Assembly: GCF_047250365.1 (NCBI RefSeq) | Contig: NZ_JBLBVL010000002.1 | Location: 1-64,000, forward strand | Direction of reading: 5' to 3' | Source of the DNA: Thaumasiovibrio sp047250365 | Lineage (GTDB): Bacteria; Pseudomonadota; Gammaproteobacteria; Enterobacterales; Vibrionaceae | DNA length: 64,000 nt | The notes under the pieces: generated by a model | Databases searched by the model: none | What the model was told of the DNA's origin: nothing | The model's input: the letters and a program-made list of their open reading frames with translations, nothing else | In this document: positions 24,958 through 34,143 of the stretch, piece after piece | Layout of the letters: each line of letters opens with the position of its first letter | Numbering within the stretch: the first letter of the stretch is position 1 | Position numbers and translations under genes: made by a program

Positions 24958-26145
24958 ATGACAAAGAAATCGCTCGGATACTCACTGGCACTGGCCGGTA
25001 TACTGACACTCGCACTGAATTTACGTGGCCCATTTACCAGTGTTGCACCACTGCTTGAACAAATTATCACCTCACTAAGCCTATCTACGGCATCGGCGGG
25101 TATTGTTACAGGCTTACCGCTGTTGGCATTCGCGCTAATATCACCGTTTGGTGCAAACGCCATTAAGCATTTAGGTACTGAACGTAGCTTGGTTCTTGCC
25201 TTACTGTTCATTGCGGGGGGGATTGGTTTACGCTCGGCTGGCGCGATTCCTACGCTCTACCTCGGTACTTTATTGTTGGGCGCTGGCATTGCACTGGGCA
25301 ATGTACTGTTACCTGTTGTGGTCAAAACGCATTTCCCAGCAAAGATAAGCCAGTTAACGGCCTTATATACGTTTACGATGGGCATCGGGTCGACGTTGGG
25401 AGCAGGGCTAATGGTGCCGCTGTCTACTATCCAAAGCGATATAATGGACGGGTGGCAAATTGCGCTACTGTTTAATCTGCTGTTTCCTGTTATTGCACTT
25501 TCTATCTGGATACCGTTGCTCAAAAAGAGTCGCTCTGCCAGTATTAATCGTCAATCGAGTCATCGTTCAACTCGCTATTTACTAACAAACCCTATCGCGT
25601 GGCAAGTCACCTTTGCTCTCGGGTTGAATTCGTTCACCTTCTATTCATTTGCTGGTTGGTTGCCCAAAATACTTAACGATGCGGGCTACAGTGAAGTAGA
25701 AGCCGGTATGCTCTATGCCGCGTTACAGTTTGCTACCATGCTACCAGGGTTAGTACTTGTCCCCTTCCTCGCGCGTTGTAATAAACGGATACTCGTAACC
25801 GTGATTGCCAGTATGAACGTCGTGGCAATTACAGGGCTGCTCTACTTTCCGTCTCTGGCGATGGTGTGGTGCGTTATGTTTGGTTTTTGTAACTGTGCCA
25901 CCTTTATTATGGCGCTTAGCTTCGTCGGTTTACGAACGCAAACGACCGCGCAAGCCGCGGCTTTATCCGGTATGGCGCAAAGCTTTGGTTATGCATTTGC
26001 TGCCATCGGACCGAGTCTACTCGGGTTACTATATAGCTTAACCAATAGTTGGACTGCGCCGCTGTTAACCGTGGCGACTATCGCTGCTTGCTGTGCGTTC
26101 TTCTCCAACTTGAGCGCAAGAGAGCAAACAATCTGCGATCAATAA
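24958..26145 (+). CDS. MFS transporter, CynX/NimT type
   Basis: The 395-residue protein has about 12 hydrophobic segments. The N-terminal LALNLRGPFTSVAPLLEQI and the following GLPLLAFALISPFGA are hallmarks of the CynX/NimT (cyanate/nitroimidazole) branch of the major facilitator superfamily. Such proteins export or import small organic anions and drugs, and the substrate here is unknown. The ATG at 24958 has no strong ribosome site, so the exact start is less certain. It converges with gltX over a shared terminator. Confidence 0.85.
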   Translation: MTKKSLGYSLALAGILTLALNLRGPFTSVAPLLEQIITSLSLSTASAGIVTGLPLLAFALISPFGANAIKHLGTERSLVLALLFIAGGIGLRSAGAIPTLYLGTLLLGAGIALGNVLLPVVVKTHFPAKISQLTALYTFTMGIGSTLGAGLMVPLSTIQSDIMDGWQIALLFNLLFPVIALSIWIPLLKKSRSASINRQSSHRSTRYLLTNPIAWQVTFALGLNSFTFYSFAGWLPKILNDAGYSEVEAGMLYAALQFATMLPGLVLVPFLARCNKRILVTVIASMNVVAITGLLYFPSLAMVWCVMFGFCNCATFIMALSFVGLRTQTTAQAAALSGMAQSFGYAFAAIGPSLLGLLYSLTNSWTAPLLTVATIAACCAFFSNLSAREQTICDQ

Positions 26146-26181
26146 AGTCACCAACCTAACAAAACCAACCAAGTAACAACA

Positions 26182-26207
26182 AAAAAGGGAGCCGAGGCTC
26201 CCTTTTT
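26182..26207. terminator. Bidirectional terminator between MFS gene and gltX
   Basis: AAAAAGGGAGCC (26182-26193) and GGCTCCCTTTTT (26196-26207) form a GC-rich stem flanked by A and T runs. It ends the plus-strand transporter transcript and the minus-strand gltX transcript. Confidence 0.9.
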
Positions 26208-26233
26208 GTCAATGATACGTTATAACGTCAGCA

Positions 26234-27658
26234 TTAAGCTTGTGCTTCTCGCGCCGCGATAAAGTCGAGCGCTTTACCAATGCGGGCAACAACACGATCT
26301 TTACCCACCAGCTTCATAACCGCATCAACCGAAGGTGATTGACCCAAACCAGTTACCGCCACGCGTAAAGGCATACCAACTTTACCCATACCAAGCTCAA
26401 GCTCTTCACAGGTCTCTTTAATGACGTTGTGCAGTGATTCTGTTTCCCAGCTAGCCAGTGCTGAGACTTTCGCTTGCGCTAGCTCTAGAGCGGCTTTAGC
26501 CACTGGGCGTAAGTGCTTCTTCGCCGCGCCAGCATCAAATTCATCATACTCTTGATAGAAGTAGCGTGACTGCTCTGCGAGCTCAATCAGGGTGTTACAA
26601 CGCTCACCCACCAGTGCAATCACCTCTTTAATATCCGGGCCTTGAGTAATATCAATGCCTTTTTGATCAAGGTGCCACTGCAGGTATTGTGCAACATACG
26701 CCGGATCTGCTGTCTTAATATAATGGTTGTTCAACCACAACAACTTATCGGTATTAAATGCAGACGCTGATTTGCTAATAGAAGTCAGGCTAAACAGGTT
26801 GATCATCTCTTCTGCAGAGAAGACTTCCTGATCACCATGTGACCAGCCAAGACGAACCAAGTAGTTCAACAAGGCTTGTGGCAGGTAGCCTTCGTCGCGA
26901 TACTGCATAACACTGACCGCGCCATGGCGTTTCGATAGCTTCGCACCATCATCGCCAAGGATCATTGCACAGTGAGCAAATGTTGGTACTGGGGCACCTA
27001 ACGCTTCATAGATGTTGATCTGACGAGGCGTGTTGTTGATATGATCTTCACCACGTACCACATGGGTGATCCCCATATCCCAATCATCAACCACCACACA
27101 GAAATTGTAAGTTGGGCTACCATCTGTACGGCGAATGATCAGGTCATCAAGCTCGCCGTTCGAGATTTCGATACGTCCACGCACCTGATCGTCAAAAACA
27201 ACAGTGCCTTCTTTCGGGTTACGGAAGCGAATAACGCTTGGGCTATCTTCTGTGGCAGCATCATTTGCCGCTTTAATTTTCGGGTGATTTGCGTCATAGC
27301 GCGGCTTCACGCCCGCTGCCATCTGCTCTTCACGAACTTCGTCTAAGATCTCTTTCGGGCAATAGCACTTATAAGCTTTATCCTGCGCCAACAGCCCATC
27401 AATCAACTGATTGTAACGATCAAAACGCTTGGTCTGATAGTACGGTCCTTCATCCCAGTTAAGCCCTAGCCATTCCATGCCTTCCAAAATGGCATCAATC
27501 GCTTCTTGGGTTGAACGCTCTAAATCCGTATCTTCGATACGCAGAACAAATTCACCACCTTGGTTCTTTGCATATAACCATGAGTACAGCGCAGTACGTG
27601 CGCCACCAACGTGTAGGAAGCCAGTAGGGCTTGGTGCAAAACGCGTTTTAACCGTCAT
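26234..27658 (-). CDS. gltX: Glutamate--tRNA ligase
   Basis: The 474-residue class I aminoacyl-tRNA synthetase charges tRNA-Glu with glutamate. The HIGH-type signature is PSPTGFLHVGGARTALYSW near the N-terminus and the KMSKS-type loop is KLSKRHG around residue 240. The length and the C-terminal anticodon-binding half are standard. It is a single-copy housekeeping enzyme in the cytoplasm with its own promoter in the AT-rich region upstream. Confidence 0.97.
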   Translation of the reverse strand: MTVKTRFAPSPTGFLHVGGARTALYSWLYAKNQGGEFVLRIEDTDLERSTQEAIDAILEGMEWLGLNWDEGPYYQTKRFDRYNQLIDGLLAQDKAYKCYCPKEILDEVREEQMAAGVKPRYDANHPKIKAANDAATEDSPSVIRFRNPKEGTVVFDDQVRGRIEISNGELDDLIIRRTDGSPTYNFCVVVDDWDMGITHVVRGEDHINNTPRQINIYEALGAPVPTFAHCAMILGDDGAKLSKRHGAVSVMQYRDEGYLPQALLNYLVRLGWSHGDQEVFSAEEMINLFSLTSISKSASAFNTDKLLWLNNHYIKTADPAYVAQYLQWHLDQKGIDITQGPDIKEVIALVGERCNTLIELAEQSRYFYQEYDEFDAGAAKKHLRPVAKAALELAQAKVSALASWETESLHNVIKETCEELELGMGKVGMPLRVAVTGLGQSPSVDAVMKLVGKDRVVARIGKALDFIAAREAQA

Positions 27659-28294
27659 TCTTTTCGCCTATAACAAACCGGTTTAAGTCTAGGGCGCTAG
27701 TTTAGCATCCTTGATGTTAAGTACAAAGCTGCCAACGACAAATCAACGCCATCACCAAATCCCCATTTTCATCACCAGTAAACAAACTTCTCAGTGCCAA
27801 AGACCTCATTACAGCCCTCATTTCATCCGAGCCAATCTTAAACTTGACATATTTTATCTATTTCAATGCACTGCATTGCAACAAAACGCACCTTTTTTTG
27901 GCTCTTTTTAATAGCGCTTATTTTACTTACAAAAATAACACGGCAAAACCCGCACTAAGGGAAACTAAACTATCTATCTCAATGAGATTTAAGAAATTAA
28001 CCTACTATCTTTCTAAAAATAAGTAATCAATTTAACGCGAATAACGAGTATAAATAAAAGAATAGCGATACAAGCCAACAATAAATACCTCGCAATAACA
28101 ACATCTTGCAAAGTTAAAATATACACTCACCATAGAAAATTAAATTAAAAAAATATGATTTATATGAAATATTTTGATCTATCTTTGTGTCTAGGTGTAT
28201 ACCTGAATATGCAAAGCAAACAATATTGCATCTTGGGATAACACTAACGGATATTGTTGCAATGGATTGTGTGGATAACTATTTAGAGGTTGTT
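27659..28294. other. Long AT-rich region upstream of gltX and the 64-residue gene
   Basis: These 636 bases contain no convincing gene. They hold the gltX promoter and, towards the right, the promoter of the small secreted protein gene. A near-palindrome around 28192-28204 (AGGTGTATACCT) lies about 90 bases before that gene. No tRNA was seen. Confidence 0.5.
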
Positions 28295-28489
28295 ATGAAA
28301 AGTCTAATTGCACTATTTGCTACACTGATTATCAGCTTGTCTACCACAGCATTGGCGAGTTCCGACAATAGTAGCGGCGCGCGCGCAGCATCTGAAGCGG
28401 GACCATGGGTGAACTGTACCCTGCCTGATGGTCGCGTCGATTACACCCCTTCTATGGTATGTAAACAAAAAAATGGCACCATCAAATAA
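28295..28489 (+). CDS. Small secreted protein of unknown function
   Basis: The start at 28295 has AGAGG five bases upstream and opens directly into a signal peptide (MKSLIALFATLIISLSTTALA). The mature part is only about 43 residues, with two cysteines (WVNCTLPDGR and SMVCKQ) that could pair. The upstream extension of the frame lacks a ribosome site and is not used. The family is not recognised. Confidence 0.65.
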   Translation: MKSLIALFATLIISLSTTALASSDNSSGARAASEAGPWVNCTLPDGRVDYTPSMVCKQKNGTIK

Positions 28490-28508
28490 TAATAACGGTC
28501 TTGCCGCG

Positions 28509-28549
28509 CAATGCAGCACCGCTTCAGTAAAAAGCGGTATGCTGCATTG
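28509..28549. terminator. Hairpin between convergent genes
   Basis: CAATGCAGCA (28509-28518) pairs with TGCTGCATTG (28540-28549), and an inner CCGCTT/AAGCGG stem extends it. It sits between two converging genes. T-runs are poor, so termination strength is uncertain. Confidence 0.6.
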
Positions 28550-28576
28550 TTAAAGAATGATTAGGCTCAGGCAGAG

Positions 28577-29263
28577 CTAGTTAACGTTCTGTACAGCCCA
28601 AGACAGGAAGGCTTTTCTTTCTTCTGCTGTCATCTGCAAGTACATTGCCTGCATTGGCGCAGTAAAATCAGTTACGGAAGTTGAAGGGTTACTCTTAGGT
28701 ATATTCGTGAAATCCGGCTGAACACTCTTCGACTGTGCTGTTATAGCAATGGCCGGTTTTATGGCGATAGATGGCTTTGGCTCATTAGCTATAAAGCCTT
28801 GTTTTATATTATAATTCTCTAGCTCTTTGGCAATATCTCTAATCATACTGGTTCCTCGAGGAAGAACACCTTGATGAAAGTCCGTATACACTGACTCACC
28901 CTCTTTAATCAGTACACTCGGCGCTTTATCGAAATCTTGCAAATGCGCATTACGGGTAATAACTCGAGTCGGCTCGACCTGTAATACCTTATCTGCAGTA
29001 TCAAAGGTCACAACGACGGGATCTGTACGTAATTTGGTGTACTCACCACCGGAAGAGATCAACTTTGAAACTCTAACAACCAGTTGATTTGTACCATTAT
29101 CAAGCGATACTGAGCGCTTTGAGACCAACGTTACGCCAACCTCTTCGCCGTTGACCGCTAACAATTCTAAATCCTGATGCAACGTTACATCCACCGCCGC
29201 ATTTACTGTGAACGCCGATAATACTGCTAGCGCTGCCAGTGTCGTTTTCAGCTTACTTTTCAT
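28577..29263 (-). CDS. DUF2057 (YccT-like) periplasmic protein
   Basis: The start at 29263 has AAGGAC eight bases upstream and opens into a signal peptide (cleavage near VNA-A). The mature part matches DUF2057 in LELLAVNGEEVG near the N-terminus and LDNGTNQLVVRVSKL. The C-terminal region (about 150-228) is Pro/Ser/Lys-rich and ends with a MTAEERKAFLSWAV helix. The family is widespread in Vibrio and enterics and has no settled function. It lies 77 bases downstream of the porin gene on the same strand. Confidence 0.8.
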   Translation of the reverse strand: MKSKLKTTLAALAVLSAFTVNAAVDVTLHQDLELLAVNGEEVGVTLVSKRSVSLDNGTNQLVVRVSKLISSGGEYTKLRTDPVVVTFDTADKVLQVEPTRVITRNAHLQDFDKAPSVLIKEGESVYTDFHQGVLPRGTSMIRDIAKELENYNIKQGFIANEPKPSIAIKPAIAITAQSKSVQPDFTNIPKSNPSTSVTDFTAPMQAMYLQMTAEERKAFLSWAVQNVN

Positions 29264-29340
29264 GTTAAAGTCCTTACGAAAAAACGAGCACCACATAGTG
29301 ATGCTCGCCATAGAAATTAAAGCAGTGGTTTACTTCTCAA

Positions 29341-30333
29341 TTAGAAGTAGTACTCAGCACCAAGTAGTACGTTAGTACCGTCATCAGACTCGTCACTACC
29401 CAACATGTCGTATGAACGAACATCGACAAACAGGTAAGTACTTGGTAACAAGTAACCGAAACGAGCAGTCAATGCTTGAGAGTCATCGCCAGAACCTAGC
29501 TTAGAGTCAGAAGTTGCCGCGTAGCCCGCTTTCAATACGTATTTACCATCAATAACGTATTGTGCAGTTGCAGAGTATGCATCTTGATCATTATTCGTTA
29601 GATCGTTTTTCATCGGCTTGTATGCAGCGGTTAGCGTCAAATCACCTAGGTATACGCTACCACCGATAATGGCGTAAGAAATGTCACCATCTTTAATGCC
29701 GTCAGCATTCGTGTAATCGCTTTGGTTATAGAAACCACCATGGATGCTAAACTTCTCGTGATTATAGTTAGCCGCAACACTTACAATCATTGCATCAGTG
29801 TTACTACCCATGCCACTCAACGTTGCTTGAACACCAAAACCACCCCAGTTTGCAGAATCGAAGCGGAATACGTTGTCAGCACGATCTTCATAAGATGCAT
29901 CAATCGTATTGTGCCAATCAAATACGTTACCTAAACCAGGGTTTGAGTGTGGCCAGTCAACATAATTATATGCCGCAACAAGTTGACGACCATATTTGAA
30001 TGAACCTACGCCGTCAAAATCAAAACCTAAGAACGTATCACGTGCACCAAGTTGGCCACTTTTATCGCCATTGTTCGCATCACCACCTTCGATTTGCCAG
30101 ATAAAATCTGGACCAAAATCATCATATTGGTGACGACCACGGAAACCTACACGTGACTCTATGACAGCTTGCGCTGCATTGTCGCCAACTTCTGGACCAG
30201 TCAAATGGATGAAGCCTGCAGCTTGACCGTAAAATTGTACGTTTTCACCGGCTAAATCGATTGCCGCATTTGCACTACCCGCTGCAAGTGCGATAGCAGC
30301 ACCCACAAGTGTACGTTTAAACATTTTTTCCAT
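29341..30333 (-). CDS. General outer-membrane porin
   Basis: The 330-residue protein begins with a signal peptide (MFKRTLVGAAIALAAGSANA) and continues with the alternating pattern of a 16-strand porin, ending in the aromatic C-terminus YYF required for outer-membrane assembly. It resembles the Vibrio OmpU/OmpL-like family and forms a diffusion pore for small solutes. The start at 30333 follows AGGAG by eight bases. An ATG nine bases later is possible. A long leader with a hairpin (30369-30408) and a CRP-like site further upstream point to regulated expression. Confidence 0.85.
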   Translation of the reverse strand: MEKMFKRTLVGAAIALAAGSANAAIDLAGENVQFYGQAAGFIHLTGPEVGDNAAQAVIESRVGFRGRHQYDDFGPDFIWQIEGGDANNGDKSGQLGARDTFLGFDFDGVGSFKYGRQLVAAYNYVDWPHSNPGLGNVFDWHNTIDASYEDRADNVFRFDSANWGGFGVQATLSGMGSNTDAMIVSVAANYNHEKFSIHGGFYNQSDYTNADGIKDGDISYAIIGGSVYLGDLTLTAAYKPMKNDLTNNDQDAYSATAQYVIDGKYVLKAGYAATSDSKLGSGDDSQALTARFGYLLPSTYLFVDVRSYDMLGSDESDDGTNVLLGAEYYF

Positions 30334-30368
30334 GGAAATAACTCCTGAACTAACTCGCTGTTTTAAGT

Positions 30369-30408
30369 GACTTGTTCCCAAAAGGTTGGCCGCCGTGGGC
30401 AACAAGTC
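30369..30408 (-). promoter_or_regulatory. Stem-loop in the porin mRNA leader
   Basis: GACTTGTT (30369-30376) and AACAAGTC (30401-30408), with CCC/GGG inside, form a long hairpin about 36 bases upstream of the porin start. It could control translation or RNA stability, or be a target of small RNAs, which often act on porin leaders. Confidence 0.5.
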
Positions 30409-30675
30409 CTCTCCTTAAAATTTCAGTATTACGATGACTACGCATCAAATTCTAAAATTTTTATTCTTGAGCGGAACTTAACATCCGCTGACAGCTCTAA
30501 GACTACGTTTGCAGTAAAAAACATCAACCAGAACTTTATTTGCGTAGTGAAAAATATGAGGCACTGCAAACTTTTGCCGCTTCAGTGATCAAGATCGAAT
30601 TTTGTTAAAGTATTTCGACCCTTGCAAATAAATTACAATTTAATCAACTAGATACAATTGTAAACAATACGTTAT

Positions 30676-30691
30676 TGTGATCAATATCAAA
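30676..30691. promoter_or_regulatory. CRP-like site upstream of the porin
   Basis: TGTGA (30676-30680), six bases, then TCAAA (30687-30691) fits the CRP pattern TGTGA-N6-TCACA with one mismatch. The overlapping GTGAT-N4-ATCAA is also close to an FNR site. Either would suit porin regulation. The distance to the start (about 340 bases) implies a long leader or an additional promoter. Confidence 0.45.
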
Positions 30692-30807
30692 ACAAAGCTT
30701 ACTAACACGCTTGCCTCGTTAATCAGGCGCCCCTCTCAATATCAATGCGGAAAACACCTTTACAACGAACTTAATATTATCCAAAAAATATCCTTGGCGA
30801 ATATTTT

Positions 30808-30844
30808 AAGCAAACAAACGGCTCTGCGTGCCGTTTGTTTGCTT
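30808..30844. terminator. Strong hairpin upstream of the ligase gene end
   Basis: AAGCAAACAAACGGC (30808-30822) and GCCGTTTGTTTGCTT (30830-30844) make a perfect 15-bp stem with a seven-base loop. A run of six T follows about ten bases later on the plus strand. It lies downstream of the minus-strand ligase gene, so it could end that transcript, or end an unrecognised plus-strand RNA. Confidence 0.6.
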
Positions 30845-30898
30845 GCGTTCGCTCTTTTTTAATTGGGTCTATGCGGCGGGCGCCTGCTCATCCCTGCC

Positions 30899-32845
30899 TT
30901 AATGAATCAAGTCTAAATACTCTTGCTCTGACAACACTTCAACCCCTTTTTCTTTCGCGCTATTGATTTTTGTTTCTCCCACCTTTGCACCAGCGACGAG
31001 ATAAGTGGTTTTGCCAGTAACAGATTTGCCGATTTTCGCCCCTAGTGATTTGGCCTGTTTTTCCATATCACCACGGGAGCCTTGAACCATTGTGCCAGTA
31101 AACACGATAACAGCACCCGCAATAGGCGAGGAGGAGGCATCACTCCCTGATGCTTGTGCGGTAACACTTAAATTGAAGCCAAGGGCATGAACTTTAAAGA
31201 ATTCATCTTTTATATTTGCCAGCCCTTCGACAATGGCTTCTGCACTCAGTTGGGCAAAGCCATCGAGTTTAACAATATCATCAACCGAAAGATCAAAGAG
31301 CTCGACCAATGCATGGTGTTGTAAGAGCTTTTCACAGTTGCCGCCGCCGAGTCGGCTGACGCCAAATGCTGATAGGAAACGCCAATCTTCAATCTCAACG
31401 TCACGGCTCATTTGTAGTTGGTCAAATAAGTTTTTTGATGTTTTGTCACCAAAGCCAAATGTTCGCAAATGGCGCTCTTCTAAAGCATAAATCTCATGGA
31501 TATGCTTAATGCCAAAGCTGCTCAGCTTCTCAATCACCTTCGGACCAAACCCATCGTTGTTGCCAAGGGTTTTAAAGAAGTGAATCAACGTATTCTCTGT
31601 TTGGGCAGGACAATCGCTCTTATTGGGGCAGATCAAATGATCGGATTCCCAAATCAAATGGGATTGGCAACTCGGGCAATTAGTGGGTATTTGAGGCTCT
31701 GCCTTTTTGAGCACTTTTTCGATCTTTGGTATAACCAAGCCACTACGGACGATTTGAAGCACTGCACCCTTACCAACACCATTGGCTTTAACCATGTTGT
31801 AATGGTGAACTGTCGCCCTGCTGATGGTCGCGCCACTGATTTTAGTTGGGACTAATTCAGCAACCGGTGAAACCCTACCTGTTCGAGAGGTTTGTGGCGT
31901 AACGCTAAGAACTTCGACTTCCGCTGCCTCTTCGTTTATTTTGAATGCGATTTGCCAACGGTGAAACTTTCTTGTCGCGCCCATTTGCTCTTTAATGCGG
32001 GCGTCCGTTGCTTCCAAGATCACGCCATCGACATCGAACGAGACGGCATTCCAAATTTGGTCGATCACCTGCTCGAAATTCGCCATCAAATCTTGATAGT
32101 GGCCTGTCCAGTTTTCAATAAGGCTAAACGGATAGAAGACGCAAGCGCCGTCTTTAATCGCCTGTTGAACGCGCAGATCAACGTTCTTTTCCGCAATAAT
32201 GGCCGCTTGAATGTTGCGTGAATTTTCAAAATGCTGACTTAGCTTTTCTTCAAAGTAATTCTTATCAATAACAATCTCGCCAGCTCCAAGCCCTCGTTCG
32301 CCTCGATTCGCGACTTTAAGTCCGCGTTCAAACGCCCGAGAAACATCCTGCCCTTTAACACCGTCTCCCCTCGTGTACAACTTTTCTCCATCATCAAATG
32401 CTGCATATCCATCGAGCTTTGGTGTTACTCGGATATTGATATCCTTGCTGTCGATATGCAAAGATTTCGCTGCTTTAAGGATGCGATCAAGCCATTTTTC
32501 AATCTCGTCCTTGGTGTACGCTTTATCTGTCGATAACATTTTTTGAGGCAAGGATACGGTTTTACCCAAGCTCATTACCTCCGATTCAACAGAAGTAACA
32601 AACGGGTGATTTGGATTATTCTCTGCAAATTTATTGCTGAACTCATCATATTGCGAATCGCTGATCACTGGAAAACCAGAGCGATAACACGCATTAGCGA
32701 CAAGCAACAATGCAAGTTGCTCTTCATTACCGAGCTCATAAAACGCATTTTCTCTAATGGCTGTCTCTAGCTGGTTTAAGTCAAGATCAACATCGAGTTC
32801 ATTTATGGTGGAGAGATGATCATTGCTAAACTTAAATTCTGTCAT
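30899..32845 (-). CDS. ligA: NAD-dependent DNA ligase (divergent LigA)
   Basis: The 648-residue ligase has all LigA modules in order: an NMN-binding Ia domain (YRSGFPVISDSQYDEF), the adenylation site KLDG in RVTPKLDGYAAF with RGDG further on, an OB fold (SRTGRVSPVAELVPTKISG), a Cys4 zinc site (CPSCQ...CPNKSDCPAQ), helix-hairpin-helix repeats and a C-terminal BRCT domain. It should seal nicks using NAD. The sequence deviates from the usual housekeeping LigA at many positions (for example NSRNIQAAIIAE where FANPRNAAAGSLR is expected). It lies below zipA, the normal ligA place in Vibrio, but behind a terminator. The start ATG has only a weak ribosome site. Confidence 0.85.
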   Translation of the reverse strand: MTEFKFSNDHLSTINELDVDLDLNQLETAIRENAFYELGNEEQLALLLVANACYRSGFPVISDSQYDEFSNKFAENNPNHPFVTSVESEVMSLGKTVSLPQKMLSTDKAYTKDEIEKWLDRILKAAKSLHIDSKDINIRVTPKLDGYAAFDDGEKLYTRGDGVKGQDVSRAFERGLKVANRGERGLGAGEIVIDKNYFEEKLSQHFENSRNIQAAIIAEKNVDLRVQQAIKDGACVFYPFSLIENWTGHYQDLMANFEQVIDQIWNAVSFDVDGVILEATDARIKEQMGATRKFHRWQIAFKINEEAAEVEVLSVTPQTSRTGRVSPVAELVPTKISGATISRATVHHYNMVKANGVGKGAVLQIVRSGLVIPKIEKVLKKAEPQIPTNCPSCQSHLIWESDHLICPNKSDCPAQTENTLIHFFKTLGNNDGFGPKVIEKLSSFGIKHIHEIYALEERHLRTFGFGDKTSKNLFDQLQMSRDVEIEDWRFLSAFGVSRLGGGNCEKLLQHHALVELFDLSVDDIVKLDGFAQLSAEAIVEGLANIKDEFFKVHALGFNLSVTAQASGSDASSSPIAGAVIVFTGTMVQGSRGDMEKQAKSLGAKIGKSVTGKTTYLVAGAKVGETKINSAKEKGVEVLSEQEYLDLIH

Positions 32846-32903
32846 GATTACTACCAATTCGTCTTTTTAGTTCTGCCCTAGGCACTAAACTCTTGAAATA
32901 AAT

Positions 32904-32923
32904 CAGGCTCCAATCGGAGCCTG
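32904..32923 (-). terminator. Terminator between zipA and the ligase gene
   Basis: CAGGCTCC (32904-32911) and GGAGCCTG (32916-32923) form an eight-base stem with a four-base loop. On the minus strand ATTTATTT follows. It implies that the ligase gene has its own promoter instead of being read through from zipA. Confidence 0.75.
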
Positions 32924-32945
32924 TTAATTAATGTGGGATGCCCTT

Positions 32946-33836
32946 TTACTGGGCGACTAGATAGCCTTTTATTTTCTCACGTATACCATCAAGTTTTTGC
33001 GGCGTTATCATATTGCGCTGCTCATCCAGCACTAACCCAGACATTTCGTCGGCGATTTGCTGAGCGGTTTGCAACATAATATTAAAATTCTGTTCGGGAT
33101 TACCATAACACGGTAACGTCATAAAAAATGAAATGCCCGGCGTATCAAAATCACTATCGCGGTGAAATACCCCAGGCTTAACGCTATTCGCTACACTGAA
33201 AATAACTTTCGAGCTGGCGGTATCATCAATATGGCGGTGGAATATGTGCATATCGCCAAAGCGCAGACCATATTGCTCCATCACATTAACTAAGCGTTGA
33301 CCTTTAAACACTTCGCCATCATTGGCATGAACACTCAGAACGATCACTTCTGGCTCAGCCTCTTCAACCACATCAGCAACATCTGCTACTGCAGCAGCTA
33401 CTGGTTGACTGCTTGGTTCACTGGTCGTCACCGACGCCATCTCGTCGATAATGGTCTCGGTCATTACATCACCATTAGCTTGCTTCGCAGCCACGGCAGC
33501 GGAGGCAGGCTCGTCAGCGGCGGCACTAAAGTGCAATTCATCACTGACTTCTACATCTGACGTTGTCGGTACTACGCTATCAAGCAATGGATCACTCTCT
33601 AATGGCTGAGAGAAAGAGAGAGCAGGCTCTTTACGCTCTTCCTTTTCTTTAATAACGCGAACAGCCCCGATGCCATTATCATCAAAACCTTCAGTATCAC
33701 GTTCGGGTACCTTTTGTAGTGGCTTTTCACCGAACTTGGCCGGTTGATCTCTACGACTCGTCCACAATCCATGAATAAGAAGGGCAGCAATCGCCAATAC
33801 CCCAACCATAATAAGAACCAAACGCAATTCCTGCAT
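32946..33836 (-). CDS. zipA: Cell division protein ZipA
   Basis: The 296-residue bitopic protein has an N-terminal membrane anchor (LRLVLIMVGVLAIAALLIHGLW), a basic segment, a long Ala/Val/Pro/Glu-rich linker (residues about 45-165), and a C-terminal FtsZ-binding domain (about 170-296) with VMEQYGLRFGDMHIFHRH and FFMTLPCYGNPEQNF. It tethers the FtsZ ring to the inner membrane. The start at 33836 was chosen because the conserved N-terminus begins there. It is divergent from cysZ, as in other Vibrio. Confidence 0.95.
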   Translation of the reverse strand: MQELRLVLIMVGVLAIAALLIHGLWTSRRDQPAKFGEKPLQKVPERDTEGFDDNGIGAVRVIKEKEERKEPALSFSQPLESDPLLDSVVPTTSDVEVSDELHFSAAADEPASAAVAAKQANGDVMTETIIDEMASVTTSEPSSQPVAAAVADVADVVEEAEPEVIVLSVHANDGEVFKGQRLVNVMEQYGLRFGDMHIFHRHIDDTASSKVIFSVANSVKPGVFHRDSDFDTPGISFFMTLPCYGNPEQNFNIMLQTAQQIADEMSGLVLDEQRNMITPQKLDGIREKIKGYLVAQ

Positions 33837-34143
33837 GACTTTTATCTCTGCTGTTGTTTTCCCTGATGCGACAATCTTGTCGCTTAATATTGTAGGTGTG
33901 AAACTAAAATGCCTCAACGGACAAACACACCTAACAGACTAGCGTCAATCTAGAACGTTTACTGTACCAAAAGTCGGCCCAACAGTAGAACCTCTATCTT
34001 ACCGCTTCGAACTGAAATCTATTTATACGTTCAATATTTATACGCAACCACCTACGTATTCTGGTTCAGTTTCACTTGCTCTACATTCTCGGCGAACGTA
34101 ACATGTTACACATCATCACAATTCATCACCACTGGTAACATCC

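Noticed and set aside
30677..30862. A 61-codon plus-strand frame upstream of the ligase terminator
   Set aside because: It has no ribosome site, crosses the 15-bp hairpin and has no recognisable protein features.
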